This document shows, one piece after another, positions 28,743 to 39,088 of a stretch of DNA of 64,000 nucleotides. Below the pieces are notes generated by a model, which worked only from the letters and a program-made list of their open reading frames with translations, had not been told where the DNA came from and searched no databases. A program made the position numbers and the translations under genes. Positions within the stretch are counted from its first letter, which is position 1. Each line of letters begins with the position of its first letter. The stretch is from Ampullaceana balthica (lineage: Eukaryota; Mollusca; Gastropoda; Lymnaeidae), in assembly GCA_944989445.1 (NCBI GenBank), contig CALYLW010000165.1, positions 5,001-69,000 of the forward strand. Reading direction: 5' to 3'.

Positions 28743-30145
28743 CCCGAGTTAGGGTTAGGGTTTAGAGTTACCCGAGTTAGGGTTAGGGTTTAGAGTTACC
28801 CGAGTTAGGGTTAGGGTTTAGAGTTACCCGAGTTAGGGTTAGGGTTTAGAGTTACCCGAGTTAGGGTTAGGGTTTAGAGTTACCCGAGTTAGGGTTAGGG
28901 TTTAGAGTTACCCGAGTTAGGGTTAGGGTTTAGAGTTACCCGAGTTAGGGTTAGGGTTTAGAGTTACCCGAGTTAGGGTTAGGGTTTAGAGTTACCCGAG
29001 TTAGGGTTAGGGTTTAGAGTTACCCGAGTTAGGGTTAGGGTTTAGAGTTACCCGGGTTAGGGTTAGGGTTTAGAGTTACCCGAGTTAGGGTTAGGGTTTA
29101 GAGTACCCGAGTTAGGGTTAGGGTTTAGAGTTACCCGAGTTAGGGTTAGGGTTTAGAGTTACCCGAGCTAGGGTTTAGAGTTACCCGAGTTAGGGTTAGG
29201 GTTTAGAGTTACCCGAGTTAGGGTTAGGGTTTAGAGTTACCCGAGTTAGGTTTAGGGTTTAGAGTTACCCGAGTTAGGGTTAGGGTTTAGAGTTACCCGA
29301 GTTAGGGTTAGGGTTTAGAGTACCCGAGTTAGGGTTAGGGTTTAGAGTTACCCGAGTTAGGGTTAGGGTTTAGAGTTACCCGAGTTAGGGTTTAGAGTTA
29401 CCCGAGTTAGGGTTAGGGATTAGAGTTACCCGAGTTAGGGTTAGGGTTTAGAGTTACCCGAGTTAGGGTTAGGGTTTAGAGTTACCCGAGCTAGGGTTTA
29501 GAGTTACCCGAGTTAGGGTTAGGGTTTAGACTTACCCGAGCTAGGGTTTAGAGTTACCCGAGTTAGGGTTAGGGTTTAGAGTTACCCGAGTTAGGGTTAG
29601 GGTTTCGAGTTACCCGAGTTAGGATTAGGGTTTAGAGTTACCCGAGTTAGGGTTAGGGTTTAGAGTTACCCGAGTTAGGGTTTAGAGTTACCCGAGCTAG
29701 GGTTTAGAGTTACCCGAGTTAGGGTTAGGGTTTAGAGTTACCCGAGTTAGGGTTAGGGTTTAGAGTTACCCGAGTTAGGGTTAGGGTTTAGAGTTACCCG
29801 AGTTAGGGTTAGGGTTTAGAGTTACCCGAGCTAGGGTTTAGAGTTACCCGAGTTAGGGTTAGGGTTTAGAGTTACCCGAGTTAGGGTTAGGGTTTACAGT
29901 TACCCGAGTTAGGGTTAGGGTTTAGAGTTACCCGAGTTAGCGTTAGGGTTTAGAGTTACCCGAGTTAGGGTTAGGGTTTAGAGTTACCCCAGTTAGGGTT
30001 AGGGTTTAGAGTTACCCGAGTTGGGGTTAGGGTGTAGAGTTACCCGAGCTAGGGTTTAGAGTTACCCGAGTTAGGGTTAGGGTTTAGAGTTACCCGAGTT
30101 AGGGTAAGGGTTTAGAGTTACTCGAGTTAAGGTTAGGGTTTAGAG
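28743..30145 (+). repeat. 28-bp minisatellite carrying two TTAGGG motifs per unit (~50 copies)
   Basis: The unit is cccgagttagggttaggg followed by tttagagtta. Nearly every copy contains TTAGGGTTAGGG, the metazoan (including molluscan) telomere hexamer in tandem. Several units are 22 bp because one TTAGGG is missing (for example near 29165, 29385, 29490 and 29690), so length variation occurs in hexamer steps. The array is interstitial, with unique DNA on both sides, and degenerates at its right edge (gttaaggttaggg). Confidence 0.95.
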
Positions 30146-30550
30146 TAATCCCAGTTAATGACACCCTAAATTTATTTTATCTACATCGGTGTTCCCTAGA
30201 GTTCTGACGCTCATTGCTGTTGCGAGTAACCAGTCATTTGAACAGGCGGTCACATTGCTACTGAATTGAAAGGCAACAAATTGTTCTAATTTAAAGCTAT
30301 AGAAATCATTTTCCAAAACTCTCCAGTAAGGACACTGACCCTCAATACGCCCGGGTCCTTCGCTTCCTTCAAATATTGTTTTTTCTTGTAGTCACAAGTA
30401 ACTTTCTCTTTGCTAACTTAGAATTTCACGCGATGTTGTTTCCACTTCCCACATTTTGCGATTAGAAACGATTGGCTTAAAGTAAAACATTCGCACAATA
30501 TTGGAGATGAAGACTTGAAGTCTATTCTATTTGTATTGGAATAAACAACG

Positions 30551-30613
30551 CAACTAGCGATCACCGCAACTAGCGATCACCACAACTAGCGATCACCGCA
30601 ACTAGTGATCACC
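30551..30613. repeat. 16-bp tandem repeat, 4 copies
   Basis: The unit caactagcgatcaccg starts at 30551, 30567, 30583 and 30599. A diverged duplication of ~60 bp (ggattctgaattctagttg, ggattcaggattctagttg) follows at ~30653-30745. The remainder of 30146-31383 is AT-rich with no recognised gene. Confidence 0.85.
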
Positions 30614-31383
30614 TTCACGTAATTTCACAACCCACAACTGTAATTATTAGCAATGGATTCTGAATTCTAGTTGGACACCTGAAAGGTATATCGGAACGTT
30701 CGATTATCAGAAATGGATTCAGGATTCTAGTTGTGCACCCGAAAGTTAGATTTTAAGGTGGATTGGCTTAAAAATTCATGGGTTTTTTAAATAAATTTTT
30801 GGAACACACAACTGATAATATCAACGAAAAGGTGCGTTGTTAACTGTTAAATAGGGCACCGTTGTGTGTAAGACTGCTTAATACGAGGCCAGTTTATGGT
30901 TTACTATTGTCTGATCACGTGACTTGTTTGAAGAGTGTATGACGTATGAGTTATCTTACTTTGTATTTTTTTTATTTTTGAAATAAGATTGTAGCTCCTT
31001 ATGTTATATTCTTAGGAATGTAAATTATTGTCATTTAGTTAATTCCTGAAGATGTTTTATATTGTTATTATAAATATGTTATCAAGTGATCAGACACTTG
31101 TTTGTTTTCATGCATGAGTTTTCATTGATTTTTAAATATATATATATATATATAAATAGGCAAATACTACATTTTTTAGATTTCTTTTTTAAAAGCATTT
31201 TTAGCTAGAGAAACAATGAATTTGACGCTTGTTTAACAAGAAACATTAATCAAGTTGAAACACGTGAGGAGGATTTTAAAGTATAAATAGATTTAAGGTA
31301 GTAATTTAGAAGCCTTAAAAATATAAAACTGGTGTTTTTTCCTCGAATGCACCGAGCGATAGCAAAGTTTCCATAAGTACAAG

Positions 31384-31560
31384 TGAAAAACCTATCTCAG
31401 TGAAAGGTCTTCAAATAATTATCTCAGTAAAGGTGTTCTAATAACTTATCTCAGTGAAAGGTGTTCTAATAACTTATCTCAGTAAAGGTGTTCTATTAAC
31501 TTATCTCAATGAAAGGTGTTCTATTAACTTATCTCAATGAAAGGTGTGTTATGCAAGCCT
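31384..31560. repeat. ~29-bp tandem repeat (tatctcagtgaaaggtgttc), ~6 copies
   Basis: Tandem units of about 28-31 bp alternate between cagtgaaagg and cagtaaagg forms. They lie immediately upstream of the LINE fragment and produce the spurious start codon of the open frame there. Confidence 0.85.
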
Positions 31561-31589
31561 GTCAGGCTCAATCGCTAAAAAGTGATATA

Positions 31590-32308
31590 ATATGTACATA
31601 TACAAAGGCGTATGGCATGGAAATCAATGCAGAAAAGATCAAGATCATGGCAAAAAGAAAATTCACATATGAAATGCGGATAAACGCGCAAAAACTCGAA
31701 GAGGTCTCCACCTTCAAATATCTAGGGGCCATAATAGCCGACGAAGGTTCAATTCAGACATTCTTTCCAGATTGGCCCAAACAATGGCAGCACTGAGCAA
31801 ACTAAAACACATCTGGCAAAGCAAAAAACTCTCCCGGAGATCAAAGATCCGACTAATGCGCTCTCTGGTGATGTCGGTCTTCTTGTATGGTTGTGAGGCT
31901 TGGACGCTCACTGCAGACCTCCAAAGAAGAATCAATCCGCTACAGATGAGATGTTTCAGAAAGATATTGAAAATCTCCTACACAGCGCACATCACAAACG
32001 AAACGGTCCGCAACAAAATAAGTGCTGTCATTGGCCCCTACGAGGACATCCTCACCTCAATTAAGAAGAGGAAACTACGAAGGTACGGACACGTGGCAAG
32101 ATCTGGTGGTCTCGCAAAGACTATATTGCAAGACACAGTACAGGGAGGAAGGAAAAGAGGCAGACAAAAGAAGAGATGGGAAGACGATATCAAAGAGTGG
32201 ACTGGCCTGTCATTCAGCGACTCTCAAAAGGCAGCACAGGACAGGGACAAATTGCGGGAGATAGTGTGCAGTTCACGATGGTGCCCCAACGACTCAATGA
32301 CAGGTTGA
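31590..32308 (+). pseudogene. 5'-truncated LINE reverse-transcriptase C-terminus, frameshifted
   Basis: Two frames together encode the end of a non-LTR retrotransposon reverse transcriptase. The first (to ~31760) contains AYGMEINAEKIKIMAK and STFKYLGAIIADEGS. The second (from ~31772) contains LMRSLVMSVFLYGCEAWTL, YGHVARSGGLAKTILQ and GGRKRGRQKKRWEDDIKEW, ending at the stop 32306-32308. The 'KYLGAII' thumb and 'FLYGCEAW..RI' connection motifs are typical of LINE polyproteins common in molluscan genomes. A frameshift near 31750-31770 and loss of everything upstream make it inactive. I do not assign the clade. Confidence 0.9.
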
Positions 32309-32331
32309 GGGATAGTTCAAGTTCAAGTTAA

Positions 32332-32548
32332 AGACCTATATTACCTTCCACTAGAGCTATATTACATTCCACTAGACCTATATTACCTTCCACTAGAGCT
32401 ATACTACCTTCCACTAGACCTATATTACCTTCTATTAGACCTATATTACCTTTCACTAGAGCTATACTACCATCCACTAGAACTATATTAAATTCCATTT
32501 GACCTATATTAACTTTACACTAGAGTTATATTACCTTCCACTAGAGCT
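32332..32548. repeat. 21-bp tandem repeat, ~10 copies
   Basis: The unit gacctatattaccttccac plus ta alternates with a gagctatattac variant. The array begins right after the LINE 3' sequence (gttcaagttcaagttaaag). Confidence 0.9.
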
Positions 32549-32745
32549 CCTTTATTATTTCAATATGATGAATTTAAAGCTTTATAGCATAAACATTAAA
32601 TTAATATCAACTTCGGCAAGTGCTAAGGAAGGTGTAATTTAAAAAAATATCTTTAGCTATCAATAAGAAACAAAATCTATGCTTCGATAATTACTTAAAA
32701 TAATACAAAATTAAAAAAAAACGTAAAAAACAAGTTTTTTACTAT

Positions 32746-32955
32746 AAATCCTTTATGTACGAGACATAACTAAAAGAATGTTCATTATAATGCGCAGCGC
32801 AGCGCAAGACCATCCAAAAATACAAAATACGAAACTGCCGGCAAAATTTCAGCTCGATAGCTTACGGGGAAGTGGGTTAAAATCGATCCAAAGTTTAGGC
32901 GACAAGCAAGGGCGCAAGCAAGCAAGCAGACACCATGAGTTAATATAAAGGATTT
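32746..32955. repeat. Short copy of a repeat with AAATCCTTTAT ends, upstream of the Helitron
   Basis: It begins aaatcctttatgtacgagac and ends gttaatataaaggattt, so its extremities are inverted (aaatcctttat against ataaaggattt). Its left part resembles 32990-33060 and its right part resembles 41565-41692, the two halves of a longer copy split by the Helitron. The spacing to the next copy is 244 bp including a repeated acaag-containing spacer, so the two copies look tandem. Confidence 0.7.
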
Positions 32956-33116
32956 TTAAAAAACCGTAAAAAAAACAAGTGTTGACTATAAATCCTTTAT
33001 GTAAGAGACGTAACTAAAAGAATGTTCATTATAATACGCAACGCAAGACCATCCAAAAATACAAAATTGTAGTTTTGTCGTAAAACATGTTTAATATAAT
33101 GCGCACCGATCAGGAA

Positions 33117-33262
33117 TCTAATATATAAAGATGAAAGTTTGTGTGTTTGTTTGTTTGTGTGTTTGTTTGTTACCAATGGAAATCCACACCGTTGGACCCA
33201 GGATGCTGAAATTTTGCATGGGGCTCTCATTCGACCCTAGACAGGTCGTAGGCTATGTTTCA
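33117..33262 (+). repeat. Inverted-repeat arm: Helitron 5' terminus
   Basis: The arm runs TCTAATATATAAAG, a GTTT-rich tract, then caccgttggaccca, gaaattttgcatggg and acaggtcgtaggctatg. The same order of motifs appears in reverse complement at 35385-35529. Confidence 0.88.
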
Positions 33263-35384
33263 ACCCCAGGTGACCACCCCTAGGGTAAGGGGGCCCATAA
33301 TCAGAAAATGTAGAGCCAAATAAAGACAAAATAAATTCTCATTTCGATATTGAACAGCTTCATGCGGGCATTCAAAACGAGTTCATTTTGGTGCGTTATT
33401 TTTTACAATACTTTATTTTTAGCTGTGCGCTTTCAAAAATCTTTTATTGTCAAATTACGGTGCGCACCTTTTCGTGCACGCATCTAAAAGTGAGCAGTGT
33501 AATTTTATTATAATAACATTCATATTTGTTTTGGCCTTGCGGTACAAAACAGTGGCCTTTTATACAAATACTTTCTTGATAGTATAGATCTGTTAACACT
33601 ATTTCATTACATTTGTCACACGATGTATGGTATTTATTTTTAAATTAAGAGTTTTATTATGTTGTTTCTAATGACTCAAATTTTAATTTAAACAAATACT
33701 AATTATGTGAGGGTATTTTATGTGGAAAGAAATTGCCCAAGTCAAAAAAGCTTAATCGTAATTTAGAGGAACTATACGTTTGTTTTTCTTAAAATTTGTT
33801 GCGTGTTCTATATTAATTTTTCTTGCTTATTTTACTTGCTCAATCCCTTAAATTTAATTATTAAAGTTAATCATCAATGATTATTACATGCATATAAAAG
33901 CCTACGGCCAAATGCTTTGTTTTTTTTATTACATAAGCTTTATAAATTTACAATTTAAACCTTTCTACCGGACTTATAAACATAAGCATATTAAACTCAA
34001 TACAAGTGAACCTATAAGCAATTAATTAAGTTGGGTAGCGAATTGAATATGCCATGGTCATTACGCTGTTGCGGAATAACAAAAGCCATTTTAAAAATAG
34101 ATGTTTAGTCAAACATAGCATCTTTTTTTCCTATTTCGTAAATAATTTATTTATTTTTCAGAAACTAAATCTGGTGTTTGAAATATAATTTACAAACTAT
34201 GACGTCCCATCGGGAAACATGGTCAAAAATATACTTGAATTCTTTTTTAAAATTATACCTATTACATAAAAGCCGTAAATTTAAATCGTATAACATAGAG
34301 ACAAATATAAAAAAGCATTATATATCATTACCATATTAAAACACTAATTAAAAAAGACTATAAACAAGTATAAAATTTATTTTTGGAGCAGTACTGCATT
34401 ATAAGACTTCATTTTAAGCATACGCCTTTACATTAACTTTATTTGACTAAAAATTGACTATAATTTTTTCACTTTTGTCCCTTTCTACAAAACGGTCCAT
34501 TTAGCGATGGATTCCAAAATCTTATATGTTGCTGTTTCACCAGGGGATTCAATTCTTTTTTGATTCCCGTTTTCAGATAAGACATTATATTTTGTAAAAA
34601 AAAATTCCTGTTTTTGTTGCTGGAAATTAGATAAAGGGCGATTTTTACTCATTACTTTTAGTTCAGAGTTGAGTCGTGCTTAATTGTTTTTAGTATGATT
34701 CGTAAATTTTACAGACTTTTAGTCAAATGGGAAGTTGGACCATTAGTGAGAGGGGGCTTAGGCTTTTATTAGTATAGAAAAGGGGAGGGCACTAAATGAA
34801 GTTAATCAAGAGAAATACAAAAAAATAAGAAGAAAGTAAATCGTTGCATACACATACATACTTAACAAATAACTATTTGAATATTTTCAACAACATAATA
34901 AAACTTGCTCATTACTATAAACTTACTTATTAAAGTTAAGAATCAATGATCTTGACATGCATATAAAGGCCTAGGACCTATGTTGTCATTTCATGTTTAC
35001 ATAATTTTATGTTTACATAAGCTAAACAAATTAACTATTTAAACTTTAGCTAACGAACTTATTAAGAAAGTCATTAAACTTAACACAAGTGAACCTAAAG
35101 ATCACTAATTCCGTGTAGTTAGAAGCATAAAACTCTGGGTGGTTGTTAAGTACACTTCCGTGGTGGTAACGAGCAAAAAAAATATTTAAATATCAATTTT
35201 CATATAGCCCATATAATGAAAAAAACGTCTTTGTGCCCCCGGCCCCCATGACTGAATTGCAACTTTTTTACGCAAATGATCGTCGTGAGAGGCTACTCAA
35301 CAACTTCCCAAAGTTTCATGCTTCTACCTACACGCGAAGTTGGAGAATTCAATTAGTGATGAGTCAGTTTTTTATATAAGAAAA

Positions 35385-35529
35385 AAACTACATAGCCTAT
35401 GACCTGTCCCGGGTCAAATGAGGGTCCCATGCAAAATTTCAGCACCTAGGTCCAACGGTGTGGCATTCTATGAGTAACAAAACAAACAAAAGAAACAAAC
35501 AAACAAACTTTCATCTTTATATATTAGAT
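35385..35529 (-). repeat. Inverted copy of the Helitron 5' terminus
   Basis: Read on the minus strand it starts TCTAATATATAAAGATGAAA at 35529 and repeats the landmarks of the left arm with ~10-15% divergence by eye. It could be the end of a second, oppositely oriented Helitron, or a rearranged palindromic 5' end. I found no matching CTAG hairpin for a second element between the arms. Confidence 0.85.
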
Positions 35530-36394
35530 GGGGTTTTCCCGCTTTGGGAATGTCAATGTTTGACTGTTGCACAGTGCGCACTATTTTGACACATGCTTGG
35601 TGTGACGTAGTTTGGTGTGGGATGACGTCAATAGAGAGATATGCTAGAGGGACGATTTTGTAGCGGAGAGCACGCACAGTGTTGTTATTATTTTGCCTTG
35701 AAGGATTTCTTTGTTCAATTAAAATATTGATTCTTCTGATGGTGTTTTTACTTATTGAGTTGAAGCCTTGTGAGTCATAAAAATCATTAGAACTTGACAT
35801 TCTTAAGAAGAACAAATGAAATTAATCTCTTTAGAATGTGTTTTTTAAGATTTTACTATAACTAACCCTACCTAACCAAACTTGAAGTAGTAAACAAGTT
35901 TATATATTAGCTTATCTAATACCTTTCAGCCATTTAGTGGTGCTAATAGAATAAATTAAATTCATCTGTTCATTGATGTTAAGAAGGATGAATTAAATAC
36001 ATATATTTATTGATCTTGTGAAGGTTAAATTAAATAAATCTCTTCTGAATATTTTTTTTTGGATCTTATAATCAATACAAAATATCACTAAACAAATTAT
36101 ATATCCAAAACTTAAATTAACACTTCACCTGTTTTACAAATGTCTAAACACAATTGATGTGTCCGAATTAAACAAATAGTCATGGGGTAGCAAAATTTAA
36201 ACTAATTTAATAATTTACTTATAAGTTACTTATTTATCTAAGTTACTTATAAGTTTATTGATGCTAAAAAGGGGGGGGGGAACCTTCAGTATGGTATTTA
36301 AGAAGAAAGTTTTAACAAAGGGAAATACTTAAAAGCAGTTGTACACTAAAACAATATATAAGCTATTATGTTCCAATCTTTCTTCAGAGAAATC

Positions 36395-39088
36395 ATGCCC
36401 CCAAAAAGAAAAACTCAATTAGGTCGTGTTTCTAAAACGGCAAAGAAGCAAGCCTTACATAGAGAAAATGAAACGAATGAACAAACACAGGCAAGACTTG
36501 CTGTTGAGAGAGAAAGAGTTTCAATCAGAAGAGCTAATGAAACCAGTGAACAAACACAGGCAAGACTTGATGATGAGAGAGAAAGAGGTTCCATAAGAAG
36601 AGCTAATGAAACCAGTGAACAAACACAGACAAGACTTGATGATAAGAGAGAAAGAGTTTCAATCAGAAGAGCTAATGAAACCAGTGAACAAACACAGGCA
36701 AGACTTGATGATGAGAGAGAAGGAGTTTCAATCAGAAGAGCTAATGAAACCAGTGAACAAACACAGGCAAGACTTGATGATGAGAGAGAAAGAGTTTCAA
36801 TCAGAAGAGCTAATGAAACCAGTGAACAAACACAGGCAAGACTTGATGATGAGAGAGAAAGAGTTTCAATCAGAAGAGCTAATGAAACCAATAAACAAAC
36901 ACAGGCAAGACTTGATGAAAAAAGAGTCAGATCTTCAATGAGAAGAGCAAATGAAACAAAAAAACAAACCCAAATAAGACTTGCAGACCAGAGAAATGGA
37001 AATTTAAACAGAAGAAGAAATGAAATGCAGCAAGACCTAAAAGGTGCTGCTCATCAATATGACCCAGATATTCCATACCATCAACATGAAAAGGTCAACA
37101 TTGGTGAGATGAACTTGATCTGCAAGCATTGCAGTGCATTTAAATGGAAAGATGAGCACCCTGGAATGTGCTGTTCAAATGGCAAAGTTAAACTAGAGAC
37201 TCTGCAACATCCACCTGAGCCACTTGATCATTTGCTTCAAGGTGTATCTCAAACGTCTAAACGCTTCCTAGCCAACATCAGAAAATACAACTCATGCTTT
37301 CAAATGACATCTTTTGGTGCCAGCAAAGAAATTCGTGAACAAGGATTCATGCCAACATTTAAAGTTCAAGGCCAAATTTATCACAGGGCTGGATCTCTGC
37401 TGCCAGCTGAAGGCGAACCACAGTTTCTGCAGATCTATTTCATGGGAGACCAAGCTAGAGAAGTCCAACAAAGATGTGCAAACTTTCCAGACTTGCAACA
37501 AAATGTTGTTTTGGAGTTGCAAGAACTCCTACATGCAAACAATGCCTACCTTCAAATTTTCAAGACAGCTCTAGAAAGAATGCCAACTGATGAATACAAA
37601 GTTGTGATACGAGCTGACAAAGCACCAAGACATGAACACCAAAGGCGGTTCAATGTACCAACATTTGATGAAGTGGCCATTGTCATGGTAGGAAATGAAT
37701 TTGACAGACGTGACATTGTCCTTCAAAAGCGAAACAACCTTCTCCAAAGAGTTGCAGAAACTCATCGCTCTTATGATGCTCTGCAATATCCCCTAATGTT
37801 TTGGCAAGGTGAAGATGGGTACTCCTTTGGCATTCCTCAGACAAACCCAGACACGGGAAACAATGTTTTGGGTAAAAAGGTTACAGCAATGGACTTTTAT
37901 GCATATCGAATCATGATTCGCAGTGGTGAAGATAACCATCTCTTGAAATTTAGACAGCTGTTCCATCAATTCATCGTAGATATGTACGCGAAAATTGAAA
38001 GTGAACGCTTGCTCTACATCCGTCTAAATCAAAAGAAGCTGAGAGTTGAAGACTACATTCACCTCAGAGATGCCATTGCAAATGATGCCAATCCAAATGA
38101 TCTGGGGAAAATGGTTATCTTGCCAGCAACATTTACAGGAAGTCCAAGACACATGCATGAGTACACTCAAGATGCTATGACTTATGTCAGAAATTATGGA
38201 AGGCCAGATTTGTTTATCACCTTTACATGCAATCCACTATGGCAAGAAATTCAGGCTCATCTTTTACCTGGCCAATCAGCAGTGGATCGACATGATTTGG
38301 TTGCTAGAGTCTTCAAACGAAAACTATCAAAATTAATGGGAGTCATTACAAAAAGTCATGTCTATGGTGAAACGAGATGCTGGATGTACTCAATTGAATG
38401 GCAGAAGAGAGGCTTACCCCATGCACACATCCTAATCTGGCTGATGAAAAAATTACGACCTAATCAAATTGACAATGTAATCTCAGCAGAAATACCAAAC
38501 TCTACACAAGATAATTTTTTGTTTGAAATTGTTGTGAAAAATATGCTGCATGGACCCTGTGGAAACTTGAACAGAAACTCTGCTTGCATGGTTGATGGGA
38601 AATGCTCAAAAAAATATCCAAGGAATTTGATACAAGAAACTAAAACTGGTGAAGATGGCTATCCTGTGTACAGACGCCGTAAACCAGGAGATGGTGGTTT
38701 TACTGCAAAAATCAAAATGAAGGTTGGTTCAACATATCAAGAAATAGAAATGGACAACAGATGGGTGGTTCCCTACACTCCAATTTTGACAAAAATGTTT
38801 CAAGCTCACATAAATGTCGAATCTTGCCAATCTGTCAAGGCCATCAAATACATCTGCAAGTACGTCAATAAAGGAAGTGACCAGGCCGTTTTTGGTCTTG
38901 AAGGAAACCAAGAGAATCCAGATGAGGTGCAAAAATTTCTAATGGGTCGTTACATCAGCAGTAATGAAGCAGTCTGGAGAATTTTGAATTTCCAAATTCA
39001 TGAACGGTATCCAACAGTTGTTCACTTGAGTGTTCATCTTGAAAATGGGCAAAGAGTATACTTCAACCAAGAAAATATATATCATTAA
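36395..39088 (+). pseudogene. Helitron Rep endonuclease part of the Rep-helicase, ended by an in-frame stop
   Basis: Likely start is the ATG at 36395 (MPPKRKTQLGRVSKTAKK), the usual Helitron start, rather than the ATG at 36368. The N-terminus has eight ~23-residue repeats (RRANETSEQTQARLDDERER, nt ~36464-37015), then a Helitron-like N domain with C/H zinc ligands (CKHCSAF). The Rep nuclease follows: HUH motif GLPHAHILIWL (HAH at 38420-38428) and the two catalytic tyrosines in YICKY (38849 and 38861). The frame ends at TAA 39086-39088, just after YFNQENIYH. The same frame continues open for 705 more codons, so one nonsense codon rather than a frameshift separates Rep from the helicase. The region is otherwise open and motif-complete. 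Confidence 0.92.

Noticed and set aside
28743..30145. A true chromosome end or CRISPR-like array
   Set aside because: TTAGGG is regularly interrupted by other bases in a 28-bp unit and unique DNA continues on both sides. There are no spacers, and the window is clearly eukaryotic.
34741..34778. Possible further minus-strand Helitron 5' end (TCTATACTAATAAAAGCC)
   Set aside because: It resembles Helitron starts, but the flanking base is not as expected and no matching 3' end was found.
35468..35815. 115-residue minus-strand frame upstream of the Helitron gene
   Set aside because: Its end reads into the inverted Helitron terminus and I recognise no family; it might be a small captured fragment but cannot be supported.
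36415..36891. Minus-strand leucine/serine-rich frame opposite the Helitron Rep
   Set aside because: Antisense shadow of the in-frame 69-bp coding repeats.
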